A stretch of DNA of 64,000 bases from Rhizobiaceae bacterium (GTDB lineage: Bacteria; Pseudomonadota; Alphaproteobacteria; Rhizobiales; Rhizobiaceae): the NCBI GenBank assembly GCA_017640615.1, contig JAEPQK010000003.1:186001-250000 (forward strand), written 5' to 3'. The position numbers and the translations under genes were made by a program. Shown here in pieces: positions 46,229-55,555 of this stretch (positions within the stretch are counted from its first letter, which is position 1; the number at the start of each line of letters is the position of its first letter). Under the pieces are notes generated by a model. That model was not told the DNA's origin, did no database searches, and was given only the letters and a program-made list of their open reading frames with translations.

Positions 46229-46684
46229 TTGCTGGTCGGACTCAAGCTGCTCTTCTCGCTGTTCACCGGCGAAGCCTCCGCCGCCGCGAAACGCGCCCGA
46301 CGCAGCGCGATCGAGTATGCGATTGTAGCCGTCGCAGCGCTGCTCGGCTTCGGCTTCCTGTTGCTCGCCGGCTATATCTATGCCGCCCGCCACTACGGCG
46401 AGCTGGAAGCTGCCCTCGGTTTCGGAGGCGGCTTCCTTGTATTGTCAGTGGCGGTGCTGATTATTCACCGTGTCACCGCACGGGCGCGGGCTCGCCGCGC
46501 TCGTGAAAGAGCATCCCGCGAAGCACTAGCGGTTGCCGGCGCACTGGCGCTGACAACGCTTCCCTCGTTGCTTTCCAAGCGCGGGATCGTTGCCGGCATG
46601 GCGATGCCGCTCGTTTCGGCCATCGCATACGCCATCTACCGGGAAAACAGCGGCGAAGACGACGATGGCGACGCGCCGGCTTAG
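46229..46684 (+). CDS. YqjE/phage-holin-like small membrane protein
   Basis: 151 residues from TTG 46229, 2 bases after the DUF883 stop. Two strong membrane helices (EYAIVAVAALLGFGFLLLAGYIY and FGGGFLVLSVAVLIIHRV) are separated by a short loop; a basic stretch, ARARARRARERA, follows and then a weaker hydrophobic region. The two-helix DUF1469-type pattern and gene order match YqjE, the partner of YqjD. The precise role is unknown. Confidence 0.75.
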   Translation: MLVGLKLLFSLFTGEASAAAKRARRSAIEYAIVAVAALLGFGFLLLAGYIYAARHYGELEAALGFGGGFLVLSVAVLIIHRVTARARARRARERASREALAVAGALALTTLPSLLSKRGIVAGMAMPLVSAIAYAIYRENSGEDDDGDAPA

Positions 46685-46825
46685 GCATTGAACGAGACCG
46701 CTTGATCGTTCACTAATTCGGCACAGACCATTCTCTGTTCGCCCGGTTTCGGAGAGCGTCGTCTTCGCCCACATACAGACCTGAAGCCGCGCTTGTCGCG
46801 GCTTGTGCTGAACAGGAACACGGTC

Positions 46826-47758
46826 ATGCTCAACCAGATAAAGGGTCTGCACCACGTCACCTCGCTGGCGCGCGATGCTGCCCGGAACAACAGCTTCTTC
46901 ACCCGCACGCTTGGCCTGCGACGCGTGAAGAAGACCGTCAATTTCGACGCACCCGACGTCTACCACCTCTATTATGGCGACGAATTCGGCACCCCTGGCT
47001 CGGTGATGACCTATTTCCCCTTCCCGCACGCAGCTCGCGGCACACCAGGAACGGGAGAGGTAGGCACCACCATGTTCGCGGTGCCGAAAGGCGCACTTCC
47101 TTACTGGCGCGACCGGCTCGCTGGCCTCGATGTTCAGGGCCTCGAGGAAAGCTCGGCCTTTGGCGAAAAACGGCTTGCCTTCAATGGCCCGGATGGCGAC
47201 GGCTTCGCGCTTGTCGAGATCGATGGCGACGAGCGGCCATTCTGGGCCGATGGCGGCGTACCCGAAGACGCAGCGATCCGTGGCTTTCGCAGCGTATCGA
47301 TGCGGCTGCGGGATGGCGGCGCTTCGGCCGAACTCCTGCGTTTCATGGGCTATGAAGAGACCGAGAGCCACGATGGCATCACCCGCTTCGCGCTGCCCGG
47401 CGGCAATGGTGCCGATTTGGTAGAGATCGAAACGCTGCCCGGCGCCGCCTCTGCGCGGCAGGGCGCGGGCTCGGTGCACCATGTCGCCTTCGCGGTTGAA
47501 AACCGCGAGCGCCAGCTGGAGGTGCGTTCCGCACTCATGGACACAGGCTACCAGGTGACGCCGGTCATTGACCGAGACTATTTCTGGGCAATCTATTTCC
47601 GCACGCCGGGCGGCGTATTGTTCGAGGTCGCCACCAACGAACCGGGCTTTACGCGCGACGAGCCTCTCGAACACCTGGGCGAAGAACTGCGCCTGCCGAG
47701 CCAGCACGAACATCTTCGCGCGCGGATTGAAGAACATCTGAAACCCATCGGAGACTGA
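46826..47758 (+). CDS. ring-cleaving dioxygenase-like VOC protein (MhqO type)
   Basis: 310 residues, two tandem VOC units: IKGLHHVTSLARDAARNNSFFTRTLGL and GSVHHVAFAVENRERQLEV, with metal ligands H in each HHV and E in the closing GGVLFEVATNEPGF. This is the MhqA/MhqO family of presumed hydroquinone or catechol dioxygenases, which answer quinone and aldehyde stress in Bacillus. ATG 46826 follows AGGAA. It is 4 bases before an MhqD-like hydrolase. Confidence 0.88.
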   Translation: MLNQIKGLHHVTSLARDAARNNSFFTRTLGLRRVKKTVNFDAPDVYHLYYGDEFGTPGSVMTYFPFPHAARGTPGTGEVGTTMFAVPKGALPYWRDRLAGLDVQGLEESSAFGEKRLAFNGPDGDGFALVEIDGDERPFWADGGVPEDAAIRGFRSVSMRLRDGGASAELLRFMGYEETESHDGITRFALPGGNGADLVEIETLPGAASARQGAGSVHHVAFAVENRERQLEVRSALMDTGYQVTPVIDRDYFWAIYFRTPGGVLFEVATNEPGFTRDEPLEHLGEELRLPSQHEHLRARIEEHLKPIGD

Positions 47759-47762
47759 TGCG

Positions 47763-48395
47763 ATGTCGACCGACGCTTATCACCACAACGCCGAACGGGC
47801 AGGCCGGGGCCGCCCGCTGTTGTTCCTCTTCCACGGCACCGGCGGCAACGAAAACCAGTTCATGGACGTCGGCGCAGCCCTGATGCCGGGCGCAACGCTG
47901 GTCGCCCCGCGCGGTGACGTCTCCGAACATGGCGCAGCGCGCTATTTCCGTCGCGCAGCGGAAGGCATTTACGACATGGAGGACCTCGCCCGGGCGACCG
48001 ACAAGATGGCCGGTTTCGTGCGGGCGCATATCGATTCTGCGGAACCCGCATCGGTCCACGGGTTGGGCTACTCCAATGGCGCCAACATTTTGGCCAATGT
48101 CATTTTCGCCAATCCCGATCTGTTCGACACGGCAACGCTCATGCATCCGCTGATCCCTTTTGCGCCTCAGATCGAAGGCCAGCTTTCGACCCGCATTCTG
48201 ATGACCGCCGGCCGAGCCGACCCGATCTGCCCGCCGGAACTCACACTGCGGCTGGAAGCCGCGCTTCAGAAAGCCAGTGCCGATCTGCGGACTGTCTGGC
48301 ATGATGGCGGGCACGAGCTGCGCAAGGTCGAGTTCGACGCCACGCGCGAACTGCTCGCCGACTACCAGGCGACGAACACCGAGCCGACTTCGTGA
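47763..48395 (+). CDS. alpha/beta hydrolase, MhqD/carboxylesterase type
   Basis: 210 residues. LLFLFHGTGGNENQF is the oxyanion loop, the nucleophile serine lies in GLGYSNGANI near residue 100, the aspartate probably in AGRADPICP and the histidine in WHDGGHEL. The pairing with an MhqO-like dioxygenase repeats the mhqNOD/mhqED arrangement of quinone-responsive genes. Its stop overlaps the next gene start (GTGA). Confidence 0.88.
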   Translation: MSTDAYHHNAERAGRGRPLLFLFHGTGGNENQFMDVGAALMPGATLVAPRGDVSEHGAARYFRRAAEGIYDMEDLARATDKMAGFVRAHIDSAEPASVHGLGYSNGANILANVIFANPDLFDTATLMHPLIPFAPQIEGQLSTRILMTAGRADPICPPELTLRLEAALQKASADLRTVWHDGGHELRKVEFDATRELLADYQATNTEPTS

Positions 48396-48682
48396 GCGAG
48401 ATCGAAATCCGGTTGGAGGAAACCGGCTCCAAGGGCCGCTATTTCTATCGCGCCGACGACGGCACGGACGCCGAACTCACCTTCTCCAAGGCTGGCGAGC
48501 GCCTGTTGATCATCGATCATACGGAAGTGCCGGAAATTTTTCGGGGCCAGGGTGTCGGCGTGAAGCTCGTCGCCCGAGCCGTGGAAGACGCACGCGGCAA
48601 CGGCAAGAAGATCATGCCACTTTGCCCCTTCGCTGCGGCGCAGTTCCGCCGACACCCGGAATGGGCGGATGTGCTGAAGTAG
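48392..48682 (+). CDS. small GNAT-type N-acetyltransferase (Acetyltransf_CG)
   Basis: 96 residues from GTG, overlapping the hydrolase stop. The pattern LTFSKAGERLLIIDHTEVP, FRGQGVGVKLVARAVEDARGNGKKIMPLCPF is the minimal GCN5-related fold (YidJ/GTLF1-like, PF14542), with the acetyl-CoA loop RGQGVG. The substrate is unknown. A paralogous gene follows directly. Confidence 0.85.
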   Translation: MSEIEIRLEETGSKGRYFYRADDGTDAELTFSKAGERLLIIDHTEVPEIFRGQGVGVKLVARAVEDARGNGKKIMPLCPFAAAQFRRHPEWADVLK

Positions 48683-48702
48683 CTACCGCACGTGAGGAGC
48701 CA

Positions 48703-48999
48703 ATGATGAAACTGGATATCCAATTCGAAGAAGCTGGTGCCCGCGGGAAATATTCAGTCGAGATGCCGGACGGATCGGAATCGCGTCTGACCTACCATCG
48801 CACTGGACCGGAACACATTGTTGCGGACCATACATTCGTCCCGGTGCCATACCGCGACCAGGGAATCGCGGAATCGCTGGTAGAGCGTCTGGTTGGGGAC
48901 GCGCGCCTGCGGGGGGACAAGATCACGCCGACCTGCTGGTTCGTTGCGGACGAATTCACCCGCCACAGCCCAGTTTGGGATGATCTATTGAAGTTATGA
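48703..48999 (+). CDS. second small GNAT-type N-acetyltransferase
   Basis: 98 residues. It aligns with the preceding protein through its length: SRLTYHRTGPEHIVADHTFVP, YRDQGIAESLVERLVGDARLRGDKITPTCWFV. The acetyl-CoA loop reads YRDQGIA instead of FRGQGVG, so the first glycine is replaced, which may change cofactor binding. ATG 48703 follows GAGGAGCC. A tandem duplication followed by divergence is likely; it also borders the AT-rich segment downstream. Confidence 0.82.
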   Translation: MMKLDIQFEEAGARGKYSVEMPDGSESRLTYHRTGPEHIVADHTFVPVPYRDQGIAESLVERLVGDARLRGDKITPTCWFVADEFTRHSPVWDDLLKL

Positions 49000-49065
49000 G
49001 AGAATATATCGAATCACGGTACGGATTCTTCTTGCGGAAAGTCGAGAATTAGATTTTGATAATGT

Positions 49066-49302
49066 ATGCCAGTCTCAAATGCAGAAAAAGAAAAGATCAA
49101 ACTGCAAGCTAATTTCATTAATGGCCTTGCCCTGGGTTCTGTATTAATCGGCGCATTTACGCCGATTACGCGAGCTGCCTACGACCTTACGATCGCCGCG
49201 GAAGCGTTTGTCTTTATGGCACTGCTGGGCATTGTTTGCTTCGCGCTGGGCATCGTCCTACATTCGAATGCAGCGAGGCATTTGGAGGCACTCAACAAAT
49301 GA
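49066..49302 (+). CDS. small two-helix membrane protein, unknown
   Basis: 78 residues. A charged N-terminus (SNAEKEKIKLQANFING) leads into two membrane helices, LALGSVLIGAFTPITRAAY and AFVFMALLGIVCFALGIVLH, ending with LEALNK. I do not recognise a family with a function. The DNA from about 49000 to 49250 is clearly more AT-rich than its neighbours, with AAA and AAT codons rare elsewhere, suggesting recent acquisition. It overlaps the next tiny gene by 4 bases (ATGA), so the two form a pair. Confidence 0.65.
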   Translation: MPVSNAEKEKIKLQANFINGLALGSVLIGAFTPITRAAYDLTIAAEAFVFMALLGIVCFALGIVLHSNAARHLEALNK

Positions 49303-49418
49303 CCGTCTACAATTACCTCATGGCATTTTTCCCGCTGCTCGGAATAGCAGCGGTCGCGGGAGTTGTGCTCTTCCTCGCTGGGCGCGAGAGGAGCAACAGC
49401 CTGCATCCGGGCGAGTAG
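49299..49418 (+). CDS. 39-residue single-pass membrane peptide
   Basis: MTVYNYLMAFFPLLGIAAVA and the rest of a single hydrophobic helix, then GRERSNSLHPGE. The ATG overlaps the preceding stop (ATGA) and GGAGG lies upstream at 49284-49288, which supports translation. It is too short for a family call. A partner of the preceding small membrane protein is likely, given the coupled start. The next gene, bolA, is convergent and begins to overlap right after the stop. Confidence 0.55.
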   Translation: MTVYNYLMAFFPLLGIAAVAGVVLFLAGRERSNSLHPGE

Positions 49419-49700
49419 CTACCACCGCGTCGGTTCGCCGGGCGCCGCCGGCTCTATCGCCAATGCGTGAACACCTGCCTCGAGTTCCTCCGCCAGAAGC
49501 TCGTTCACCTTGCGGTGCCGCTCGATCCGGCTCATGCCGTCGAACACCGGTGACACGACGCGCACCCTGAAATGCGTTTCGCCGGAGCCGTCGAATGATG
49601 GCTGGTGCCCGGCATGCAGATGGCTCTCGTTCATCACGGCCAGCCGCTCAGGCTTCAGCGCCTCCGTCAGCTTCTTTTCGATCGCTTCGGAAATGGACAT
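49419..49700 (-). CDS. bolA: BolA family protein
   Basis: 93 residues from ATG 49700. MSISEAIEKKLTEALKPERLAVMNESHLHAGH, then ETHFRVRVVSPVFDGMSRIERHRKVNELLAEE, is the BolA fold; the histidine in RHRKV is the conserved [2Fe-2S] ligand when paired with a monothiol glutaredoxin. BolA acts in iron-sulfur trafficking and stress morphology. It is divergent from the J-domain gene, 141 bases apart, an order kept in Rhizobiales. Confidence 0.93.
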   Translation of the reverse strand: MSISEAIEKKLTEALKPERLAVMNESHLHAGHQPSFDGSGETHFRVRVVSPVFDGMSRIERHRKVNELLAEELEAGVHALAIEPAAPGEPTRW

Positions 49701-49841
49701 TTCGGCCTCCGCGCACCATATAGGGCTCATTCCCCAATTCACGTGCGATTCAGGCGTTAGGGCTATCATCGCCCGAATGTCAATTCTTGTATCGCGGGCT
49801 GAACGCCCCATAATCGAGCGGAATCACGGACTAACGGCCGA

Positions 49842-50459
49842 ATGAAGCCATATTCGAAATATTTCGAGAAAATCCGCGTCAAGCCGAACCGCAAGGCCGA
49901 CGCCGCGCCGCACGCGCCGCGCTGTCAGTGGGATGGCTGCGGCGAGGCCGGCACGCACCGCGCTCCGGTGGGACGCATGCGTGAGGGCGAGTATTTCCGC
50001 TTCTGCTTCGACCACGTGCGCGAATACAATCGCAATTTCAATTACTTCTCAGGTCTCGGCAATGAGGACATCGCGCGCTTCCAGAAAGAGGCGATGACCG
50101 GCCACCGCCCGACCTGGAAAATGGGCGGCGGCGCCAAGGCGCATTATGCGCCCGATATCTCGACCGCGCGTTCTGGCAGCGCCGCCTATCATGGCCGCGT
50201 GGGCGATCCATTCGGTCTGTTCGGCCGCGACCGCCAACGCGCGGCACCGCGCGAGCGCAAATTGCGTACGCTTGAGGCCAAGGCCATGGAAACGCTGGGC
50301 CTCGGGCACTCGGCAACTAGCACGGACATCAAGGCGCGCTATAAGGAACTGGTGAAAATGCACCACCCGGACGCCAATGGCGGCGACCGGAGTTCGGAAG
50401 AACGCTTTCGCGACGTGCTGCAGGCCTACCGGGTGCTCAAACAGGCCGGTTTGTGTTAG
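49842..50459 (+). CDS. J-domain protein with N-terminal zinc-like motif
   Basis: 205 residues. The N-terminal half has CQWDGCGEAGTHRAPVGR and FRFCFDHVREYN, a possible three-cysteine/histidine metal site. Residues about 145-200 form a DnaJ J-domain: METLGLGHSATSTDIKARYKELVKMHHPDANGGD with the essential HPD. It should stimulate a DnaK-type ATPase. It lies between bolA and cobS, as in other Rhizobiales, without a known link to cobalamin. Confidence 0.9.
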   Translation: MKPYSKYFEKIRVKPNRKADAAPHAPRCQWDGCGEAGTHRAPVGRMREGEYFRFCFDHVREYNRNFNYFSGLGNEDIARFQKEAMTGHRPTWKMGGGAKAHYAPDISTARSGSAAYHGRVGDPFGLFGRDRQRAAPRERKLRTLEAKAMETLGLGHSATSTDIKARYKELVKMHHPDANGGDRSSEERFRDVLQAYRVLKQAGLC

Positions 50460-50590
50460 TCGGCGCAACCGAAAGCGCGGGGCATGTGCCAGCGGCGGTT
50501 TGGCCGCTTCCATCTTGGCGCATCTCGCTCTAAGACGCATCCGGACACTTAAGGAAATTGCCCGCGGATTGCCGTTCCGCAGCTGGAGTC

Positions 50591-51580
50591 ATGATGAACA
50601 AGGTCGACCGCGACATCGCCAACCTGCCTGATACCACCGTCTCCGTGAAGGAGGTGTTCGGTTTCGATTCCGACATGATCGTGCCGGCCTATTCGACCGC
50701 CGATTCCTACGTGCCGGATTTCGATCCCGACTATCTGTTCGACCGCCAGACCACCATGGCGATCCTGTCGGGCTTTGCCTACAACCGCCGCGTCATGGTG
50801 TCGGGCTATCACGGCACCGGCAAGTCGACCCACATCGAGCAGGTCGCCGCACGCCTCAACTGGCCTTGCGTGCGCGTCAATCTCGACAGCCATGTCAGCC
50901 GTATCGACCTCGTCGGCAAGGACGCGATCGTGGTCAAGGATGGCATGCAGATCACCGAATTCCGCGACGGTATCCTGCCCTGGGCCTATCAGCACAATGT
51001 GGCGCTAGTGTTCGACGAGTATGACGCCGGTCGCCCGGACGTGATGTTCGTGATCCAGCGTGTGCTGGAATCGTCTGGCCGCCTCACCCTGCTCGACCAG
51101 AGCCGCGTTATTCGTCCGCACCCGGCCTTTCGCCTGTTCGCCACGGCGAACACCGTCGGCCTCGGCGACACGACCGGCCTCTACCACGGCACGCAGCAGA
51201 TCAATCAGGCGCAGATGGATCGCTGGTCGATTGTGACCACGCTCAACTATTTGCCGCACGACAAGGAAGTCGAAATCATCCTGGCCAAGGCCAAGCACTA
51301 CCGCACCGAGGAAGGCCGCCAGACGGTCGACAAAATGGTGCGCATAGCCGACATGACGCGCTCGGCCTTCATCAATGGCGATCTGTCGACGGTCATGAGC
51401 CCGCGTACGGTGATTATGTGGGCCGAAAACGCAGAAATCTTCGGCGATGTCGGCTTCGCTTTCCGGCTTACCTTCGTCAACAAATGCGATGAGCTGGAGC
51501 GACCCATTGTGGCCGAGTTCTACCAGCGTGCCTTCGGCGAGGAGCTTCCCGAAAGCGCCGCCAACGTGGTTCTGAGCTGA
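50591..51580 (+). CDS. cobS: aerobic cobaltochelatase subunit CobS
   Basis: 329 residues. MoxR-type AAA+ ATPase: Walker [10 protein letters not shown] at 72-80, Walker [12 protein letters not shown] near 148-158, sensor region [13 protein letters not shown]. With CobT it forms the ATPase chaperone that drives CobN to insert cobalt into hydrogenobyrinate diamide in the aerobic B12 route. The ATG at 50591 follows TGGAG. cobT begins 6 bases after its stop; cobN is not in the window. Confidence 0.95.
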   Translation: MMNKVDRDIANLPDTTVSVKEVFGFDSDMIVPAYSTADSYVPDFDPDYLFDRQTTMAILSGFAYNRRVMVSGYHGTGKSTHIEQVAARLNWPCVRVNLDSHVSRIDLVGKDAIVVKDGMQITEFRDGILPWAYQHNVALVFDEYDAGRPDVMFVIQRVLESSGRLTLLDQSRVIRPHPAFRLFATANTVGLGDTTGLYHGTQQINQAQMDRWSIVTTLNYLPHDKEVEIILAKAKHYRTEEGRQTVDKMVRIADMTRSAFINGDLSTVMSPRTVIMWAENAEIFGDVGFAFRLTFVNKCDELERPIVAEFYQRAFGEELPESAANVVLS

Positions 51581-51586
51581 TAGGCC

Positions 51587-53473
51587 ATGGCCGGCCGGGG
51601 CGATAATACGCGTTCCAAGCCGAACACCAGCGCTGATACGGACCTGTTCAAGCGCTCGGTCTCGGCCTGCATGCGCGCGATTTCTGGTGACCGCGAGTTC
51701 GAAGTCACCTTCGGCAAGGAGCGGCCGGGGCTCGCCGGCAGCCTTGCGCGCCTGCCAGAACCGCCACGCAAGCCAACCCTGGCCGATGTCAGCACCACCC
51801 GCGGCCTCGGCGATTCCATGGCACTGCGCCGCGCTTGCCACGATGCGCGCCTGCACACCCGGCTCGCGCCCGAAGGCCGTCAGGCCCGCGCCATATACGA
51901 CGCGGTGGAGCAGGCCCGCGTGGAGGCGATCGGCGCGCGCGCTATGCGCGGCGTATCCGACAACATCACCTCCATGTTGGACGACCGGCTCACCAAGGCC
52001 AATCTGGCCGACGTGACCGACAAGGCTGACGCGCCCCTGGAAGAGGCTCTGGCGCTGGTCGTGCGCGAGCGCCTGACCGGCCGCGCTGCCCCCGCAAGCG
52101 GCGAAAAGCTGGTCGGACTTTGGCGCGACTTCATCGAAGACAAGGCCGGCGGCGACCTCGATAATCTGCTCGGCAAGCTGGAAGACCAGGACGCCTTCGC
52201 CCGTCTCGTGCGTGACATGCTCGTTTCCATGGATATGGCAGACGAACTCGGCGAAGACGAGCAGACGGAAGACGAAGAGCAGGAGAGCGACGACCAGCCC
52301 GAGGGCGAGGATCAGAACGAGGAAAGCGGCGAGGCGGACGCTGGCTCCGACGATAGCCAGCCCGAAGATTCCGACGCCTCCGCGGAAGAGGATCAGGCCG
52401 GCGAAAGCGAAGCGGTGGACGCCGACACCGACGAAATGTCGGACGACGATCTCGACGCTGAAACACCCGGCGAGGCCAAGCGCCCCAACGACCCGCTGGG
52501 CGACCTGCCGCGCCAGCTCGACTATGCCGTCTACGCCACGGCATTCGACGAGACCGTGGGTGCCGAGGAACTCTGCGATCAGGAGGAACTGGACCGCCTG
52601 CGTGCCTTCCTCGACAAGCAGCTCGCCAATCTCGCTGGCGTGGTCGGGCGGCTGGCGAACCGGCTGCAGCGCCGCCTGATGGCGCAGCAGAACCGCGCCT
52701 GGGATTTCGATCTCGAAGAGGGTTATCTCGACCCTGCGCGGCTCGTGCGCATCATCATGGACCCCATGCAGCCGCTCTCCTACAAGCAGGAGCGCGACAC
52801 CAATTTCCGCGACACGGTGGTGACTCTGCTCCTGGACAATTCGGGCTCCATGCGTGGGCGTCCGATTACCGTTGCCGCCACTTGTGCCGACATTCTCGCC
52901 CGCACGCTCGAGCGCTGCGGCGTTTCGGTCGAAATTCTGGGCTTCACCACCCGCGCCTGGAAGGGTGGGCAAAGCCGCGAGAAATGGCTGAAAGACGGCA
53001 AACCCTCAGGCCCCGGACGTCTCAACGACCTACGGCATATCATCTACAAATCAGCCGACGCGCCATGGCGGCGCGCGCGACGCAATCTCGGCCTGATGAT
53101 GCGCGAGGGGCTGCTGAAGGAAAACATCGACGGCGAAGCGCTGCTATGGGCGCATCAGCGCCTGATCGCGCGCCCTGAACAGCGTCGAATATTGATGATG
53201 ATTTCCGACGGCGCGCCGGTCGACGATTCCACGCTTTCGGTCAATCCGGGCAATTATCTCGAACGGCACCTTCGTGCCGTCATCGACCTGATCGAAACCC
53301 GCTCGCCTGTCGAACTCATTGCTATCGGCATCGGCCATGATGTCACGCGCTACTACCGCCGCGCCGTCACCATCGTCGATGCAGAAGAACTGGCCGGCGC
53401 CATGACTGAGCAGCTTGCCTCGCTTTTCGAGGAAGAACAGGGCCGCGACATGCGGGCGCGCCGTGCGGGTTAA
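51587..53473 (+). CDS. cobT: aerobic cobaltochelatase subunit CobT
   Basis: 628 residues, family length. The N-terminal CobT domain (about 1-210) is followed by a very acidic linker (about 215-305, Glu/Asp-rich, e.g. [19 protein letters not shown]). A C-terminal von Willebrand A domain has the MIDAS motif LDNSGS near residue 416 and [13 protein letters not shown]. It forms the chelatase ATPase ring with CobS. The last bases overlap the possible GTG start of the downstream gene. Confidence 0.95.
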   Translation: MAGRGDNTRSKPNTSADTDLFKRSVSACMRAISGDREFEVTFGKERPGLAGSLARLPEPPRKPTLADVSTTRGLGDSMALRRACHDARLHTRLAPEGRQARAIYDAVEQARVEAIGARAMRGVSDNITSMLDDRLTKANLADVTDKADAPLEEALALVVRERLTGRAAPASGEKLVGLWRDFIEDKAGGDLDNLLGKLEDQDAFARLVRDMLVSMDMADELGEDEQTEDEEQESDDQPEGEDQNEESGEADAGSDDSQPEDSDASAEEDQAGESEAVDADTDEMSDDDLDAETPGEAKRPNDPLGDLPRQLDYAVYATAFDETVGAEELCDQEELDRLRAFLDKQLANLAGVVGRLANRLQRRLMAQQNRAWDFDLEEGYLDPARLVRIIMDPMQPLSYKQERDTNFRDTVVTLLLDNSGSMRGRPITVAATCADILARTLERCGVSVEILGFTTRAWKGGQSREKWLKDGKPSGPGRLNDLRHIIYKSADAPWRRARRNLGLMMREGLLKENIDGEALLWAHQRLIARPEQRRILMMISDGAPVDDSTLSVNPGNYLERHLRAVIDLIETRSPVELIAIGIGHDVTRYYRRAVTIVDAEELAGAMTEQLASLFEEEQGRDMRARRAG

Positions 53474-54527
53474 CGGCCGCGCCGAAATCGCTCCCCGCTT
53501 GAGGGGCAGATGTCTGCGAAGCAGACACCGCGGGCGGCTTGTCGCCGCGCTCGCCACCTTATCGCTGCTCTTCGCAGCTTCCGCCAGCGCACAGTCTCCG
53601 CTGCGCGAGGAGATCGAAATCAGCGCCAGGCCGATCTCGCATTTCCGCATCGGACGCGACGACACCCGCTTCGGGCCACTCGAATTCGTTGGCGGCTTGA
53701 GCATGACGGGCCGTGGCGATTTCGGCGCGCTGTCGGCAATCCGGTTTCTCGATGCCGGAACGCAGTTTTTCGGCGTTGCCGATACCGGCTTCTGGTTTTC
53801 CGGCAAGGTCGAACGTGATGCCGATCAGCGGCCGGTCGGCATTTCCGGCTTTTCCATGCAGCCCATGGTCGACGAGGCAGGCAGGCCGATCGAAGGCAAA
53901 TGGCGCACGGATTCCGAAGGCCTGGCGATTTCGGAAGGCCGCGCCACGGTCGCGTTCGAGCGCGATCACAAAATGCTCGAATTCACCCTCACTCCGAACG
54001 ACATGAGCGGCCCCGAGGGCGCAATCGATTTCATTGTGCCAGTAGCGGAACTGCGCCAGAATCGCGGCTTCGAGACCCTGGTGCACAGCCCGGTTGACGG
54101 CCCGCTCGGCGGCGCGCGCGTCGGCGTTACCGAGCGGTCGATCGACCCTGACGGCAACATCTTCGCCGCCATTCTGGAAGGCCCGCAGAAGGGCATCTTC
54201 AAGGTCGCGCGCTCAGGCGACTTCGACATCACCGACGGCGCCTTCCTGCCCAATGGCGACTTGCTTATCCTGGAACGCAGCTACTCCATGGCGATGGGCG
54301 TTGCGATGCGCCTGCGCCGCATTGCGGGCGATACGATCCGGCCAGGCGCGCTGGCTGACGGTCCGACGCTTCTCGAAGCCGACATGGCGTATCAGATCGA
54401 CAATATGGAAGGGCTGGATGTGTGGCGCCGCGCCGACGGCGCACTGATCGTCTCGATCGTCTCCGACGACAACCACTCGATCCTGCAGCGCAATCTCTAC
54501 CTGGAATTCGTGCTGACCGGCGAATAA
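53463..54527 (+). CDS. secreted phytase-like esterase family protein
   Basis: 354 residues if GTG 53463 is used. The hydrophobic segment [20 protein letters not shown] is a signal peptide; the mature part is a beta-propeller-like phytase-like domain (PF13449) with [43 protein letters not shown] and SIVSDDNHS. It probably acts on a phosphoester in the periplasm, but substrates of this group are unknown. The start is odd: no ATG precedes the signal peptide, and the first 25 codons read through a palindromic repeat (53490-53545). It follows cobT, as usual in Rhizobiales. Confidence 0.75.
   Translation: MRVNGRAEIAPRLRGRCLRSRHRGRLVAALATLSLLFAASASAQSPLREEIEISARPISHFRIGRDDTRFGPLEFVGGLSMTGRGDFGALSAIRFLDAGTQFFGVADTGFWFSGKVERDADQRPVGISGFSMQPMVDEAGRPIEGKWRTDSEGLAISEGRATVAFERDHKMLEFTLTPNDMSGPEGAIDFIVPVAELRQNRGFETLVHSPVDGPLGGARVGVTERSIDPDGNIFAAILEGPQKGIFKVARSGDFDITDGAFLPNGDLLILERSYSMAMGVAMRLRRIAGDTIRPGALADGPTLLEADMAYQIDNMEGLDVWRRADGALIVSIVSDDNHSILQRNLYLEFVLTGE
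53490..53545. repeat. palindromic intergenic-type repeat inside an N-terminus
   Basis: CCCC/GGGG around GCTTGA, then TGTCTGC, GAA, GCAGACA (53511-53527, perfect), then GGCG/CGCC around GCTTGT form three successive hairpins. The order CCCCnCTTGAGGGG, AGATGTC-stem, GGGCGG-stem resembles the short palindromic elements scattered in Mesorhizobium and other Rhizobiales genomes. This is recalled resemblance, not a search result. Confidence 0.5.
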
Positions 54528-54596
54528 GCATCTGCTTGACCTTCCACCTGCTGGAACCCGTAGAGCGGAACCTGTTCAACTATCGGCAGGTGAGCC

Positions 54597-55013
54597 ATGC
54601 GCCGTGGAAATCTGATTGCCCTTTTTGCCATGCTGGCAGTCCTGCTGATCGCTTGGCGCTACTGGCCACAGCCGGAACCGCAAGTGCCTTCGGGGCCGCC
54701 GCTGGTCAAAGTCACCGTTCCCCAACTCGACGCTACGGCCAAATCGGGCGAAACAGCCTTCAACAACAACTGTGCTGTCTGTCACGGCTTGAATGCGGCG
54801 GGACAGGACGGCGTAGCGCCACCGCTTGTCCATATTATCTATGAGCCCAACCATCACGGCGATGCCGCGTTCATCCGCGCCGCCAAGCAGGGCGTCCGGG
54901 CTCATCACTGGCGCTTTGGAGACATGCCTCCGGTCGAAAACGTCACCGACCACGAGATTGGCAATATCATCTCCTATGTACGCGCTCTCCAGCGCGCGAA
55001 CGGCATTCGCTAG
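54597..55013 (+). CDS. membrane-anchored monoheme cytochrome c
   Basis: 138 residues. An N-terminal membrane anchor (about 4-21) precedes one heme site, CAVCH at 59-63, followed by GLNAAGQDGVAPPLV; the axial methionine is M110 in FGDMPP, and ISYVRALQ is the usual last helix. It is a class I cytochrome c facing the periplasm. AGGTGAG precedes the start. It lies with a second cytochrome and a DUF305 protein in one direction, 24 and 62 bases apart. Confidence 0.9.
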   Translation: MRRGNLIALFAMLAVLLIAWRYWPQPEPQVPSGPPLVKVTVPQLDATAKSGETAFNNNCAVCHGLNAAGQDGVAPPLVHIIYEPNHHGDAAFIRAAKQGVRAHHWRFGDMPPVENVTDHEIGNIISYVRALQRANGIR

Positions 55014-55037
55014 CAGAACCGATACCGGAGGTCCGAT

Positions 55038-55493
55038 ATGAGAAAGAGAACCGCCGCAGCGACGGCAGCCTTGTTGATGCTGACCGCTGCAGGCGCATTG
55101 TCCCACAGCGGCGCCACCGGCATCGTAAAAGAGCGCATGGATGTGATGAACGAGATTTCCCGCGACATGAAAGCGATTGCAGGGATGGTTCGCGGCAAAT
55201 CCCCGTTCGACGCAGACGAGGCGACAGCCGCAGCGCGCGCGATAGCCGACCACGCACAGGCGTTGCCGAAAATGTTCCCCGAAGGCTCGATGATCGAGCC
55301 GAGCGAGGCGAGCCCCGACATCTGGGACGAATGGCGGCGGTTCGTAGCGCTGTCGCGACGCATGAAGTCTGACGCCCTGTCGCTTGCGGATGCCGCCGAA
55401 ACCGCGCCGGACGCAACCGCGTTTCGCGCGCAGTTCCGCGCGTTGGGACAGTCCTGCCTAGCCTGCCATGAGGCCTTCCGCGTACGCCGATAG
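55038..55493 (+). CDS. cytochrome c-prime type (class II) protein
   Basis: 151 residues. The signal peptide ends near GALSHSG. A four-helix bundle pattern follows (VKERMDVMNEISRDMKAIAGMVRG, AARAIADHAQALPKMF), with the heme site CLACHEAF at 140-147 near the C-terminus, as in cytochrome c-prime. Such proteins bind NO or CO or carry electrons. GGAGGT lies before the start. It follows the class I cytochrome by 24 bases. Confidence 0.88.
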   Translation: MRKRTAAATAALLMLTAAGALSHSGATGIVKERMDVMNEISRDMKAIAGMVRGKSPFDADEATAAARAIADHAQALPKMFPEGSMIEPSEASPDIWDEWRRFVALSRRMKSDALSLADAAETAPDATAFRAQFRALGQSCLACHEAFRVRR

Positions 55494-55555
55494 CCTGGCC
55501 CATAGCGCTACTAGAAATCGGCAGGCCCGCAATATGACGAGAAAGGAGAGGCCAC

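Noticed and set aside
50460..50590. Cobalamin riboswitch before cobS
   Set aside because: No B12-box-like sequence or suitable stems are found in the 131-base gap.
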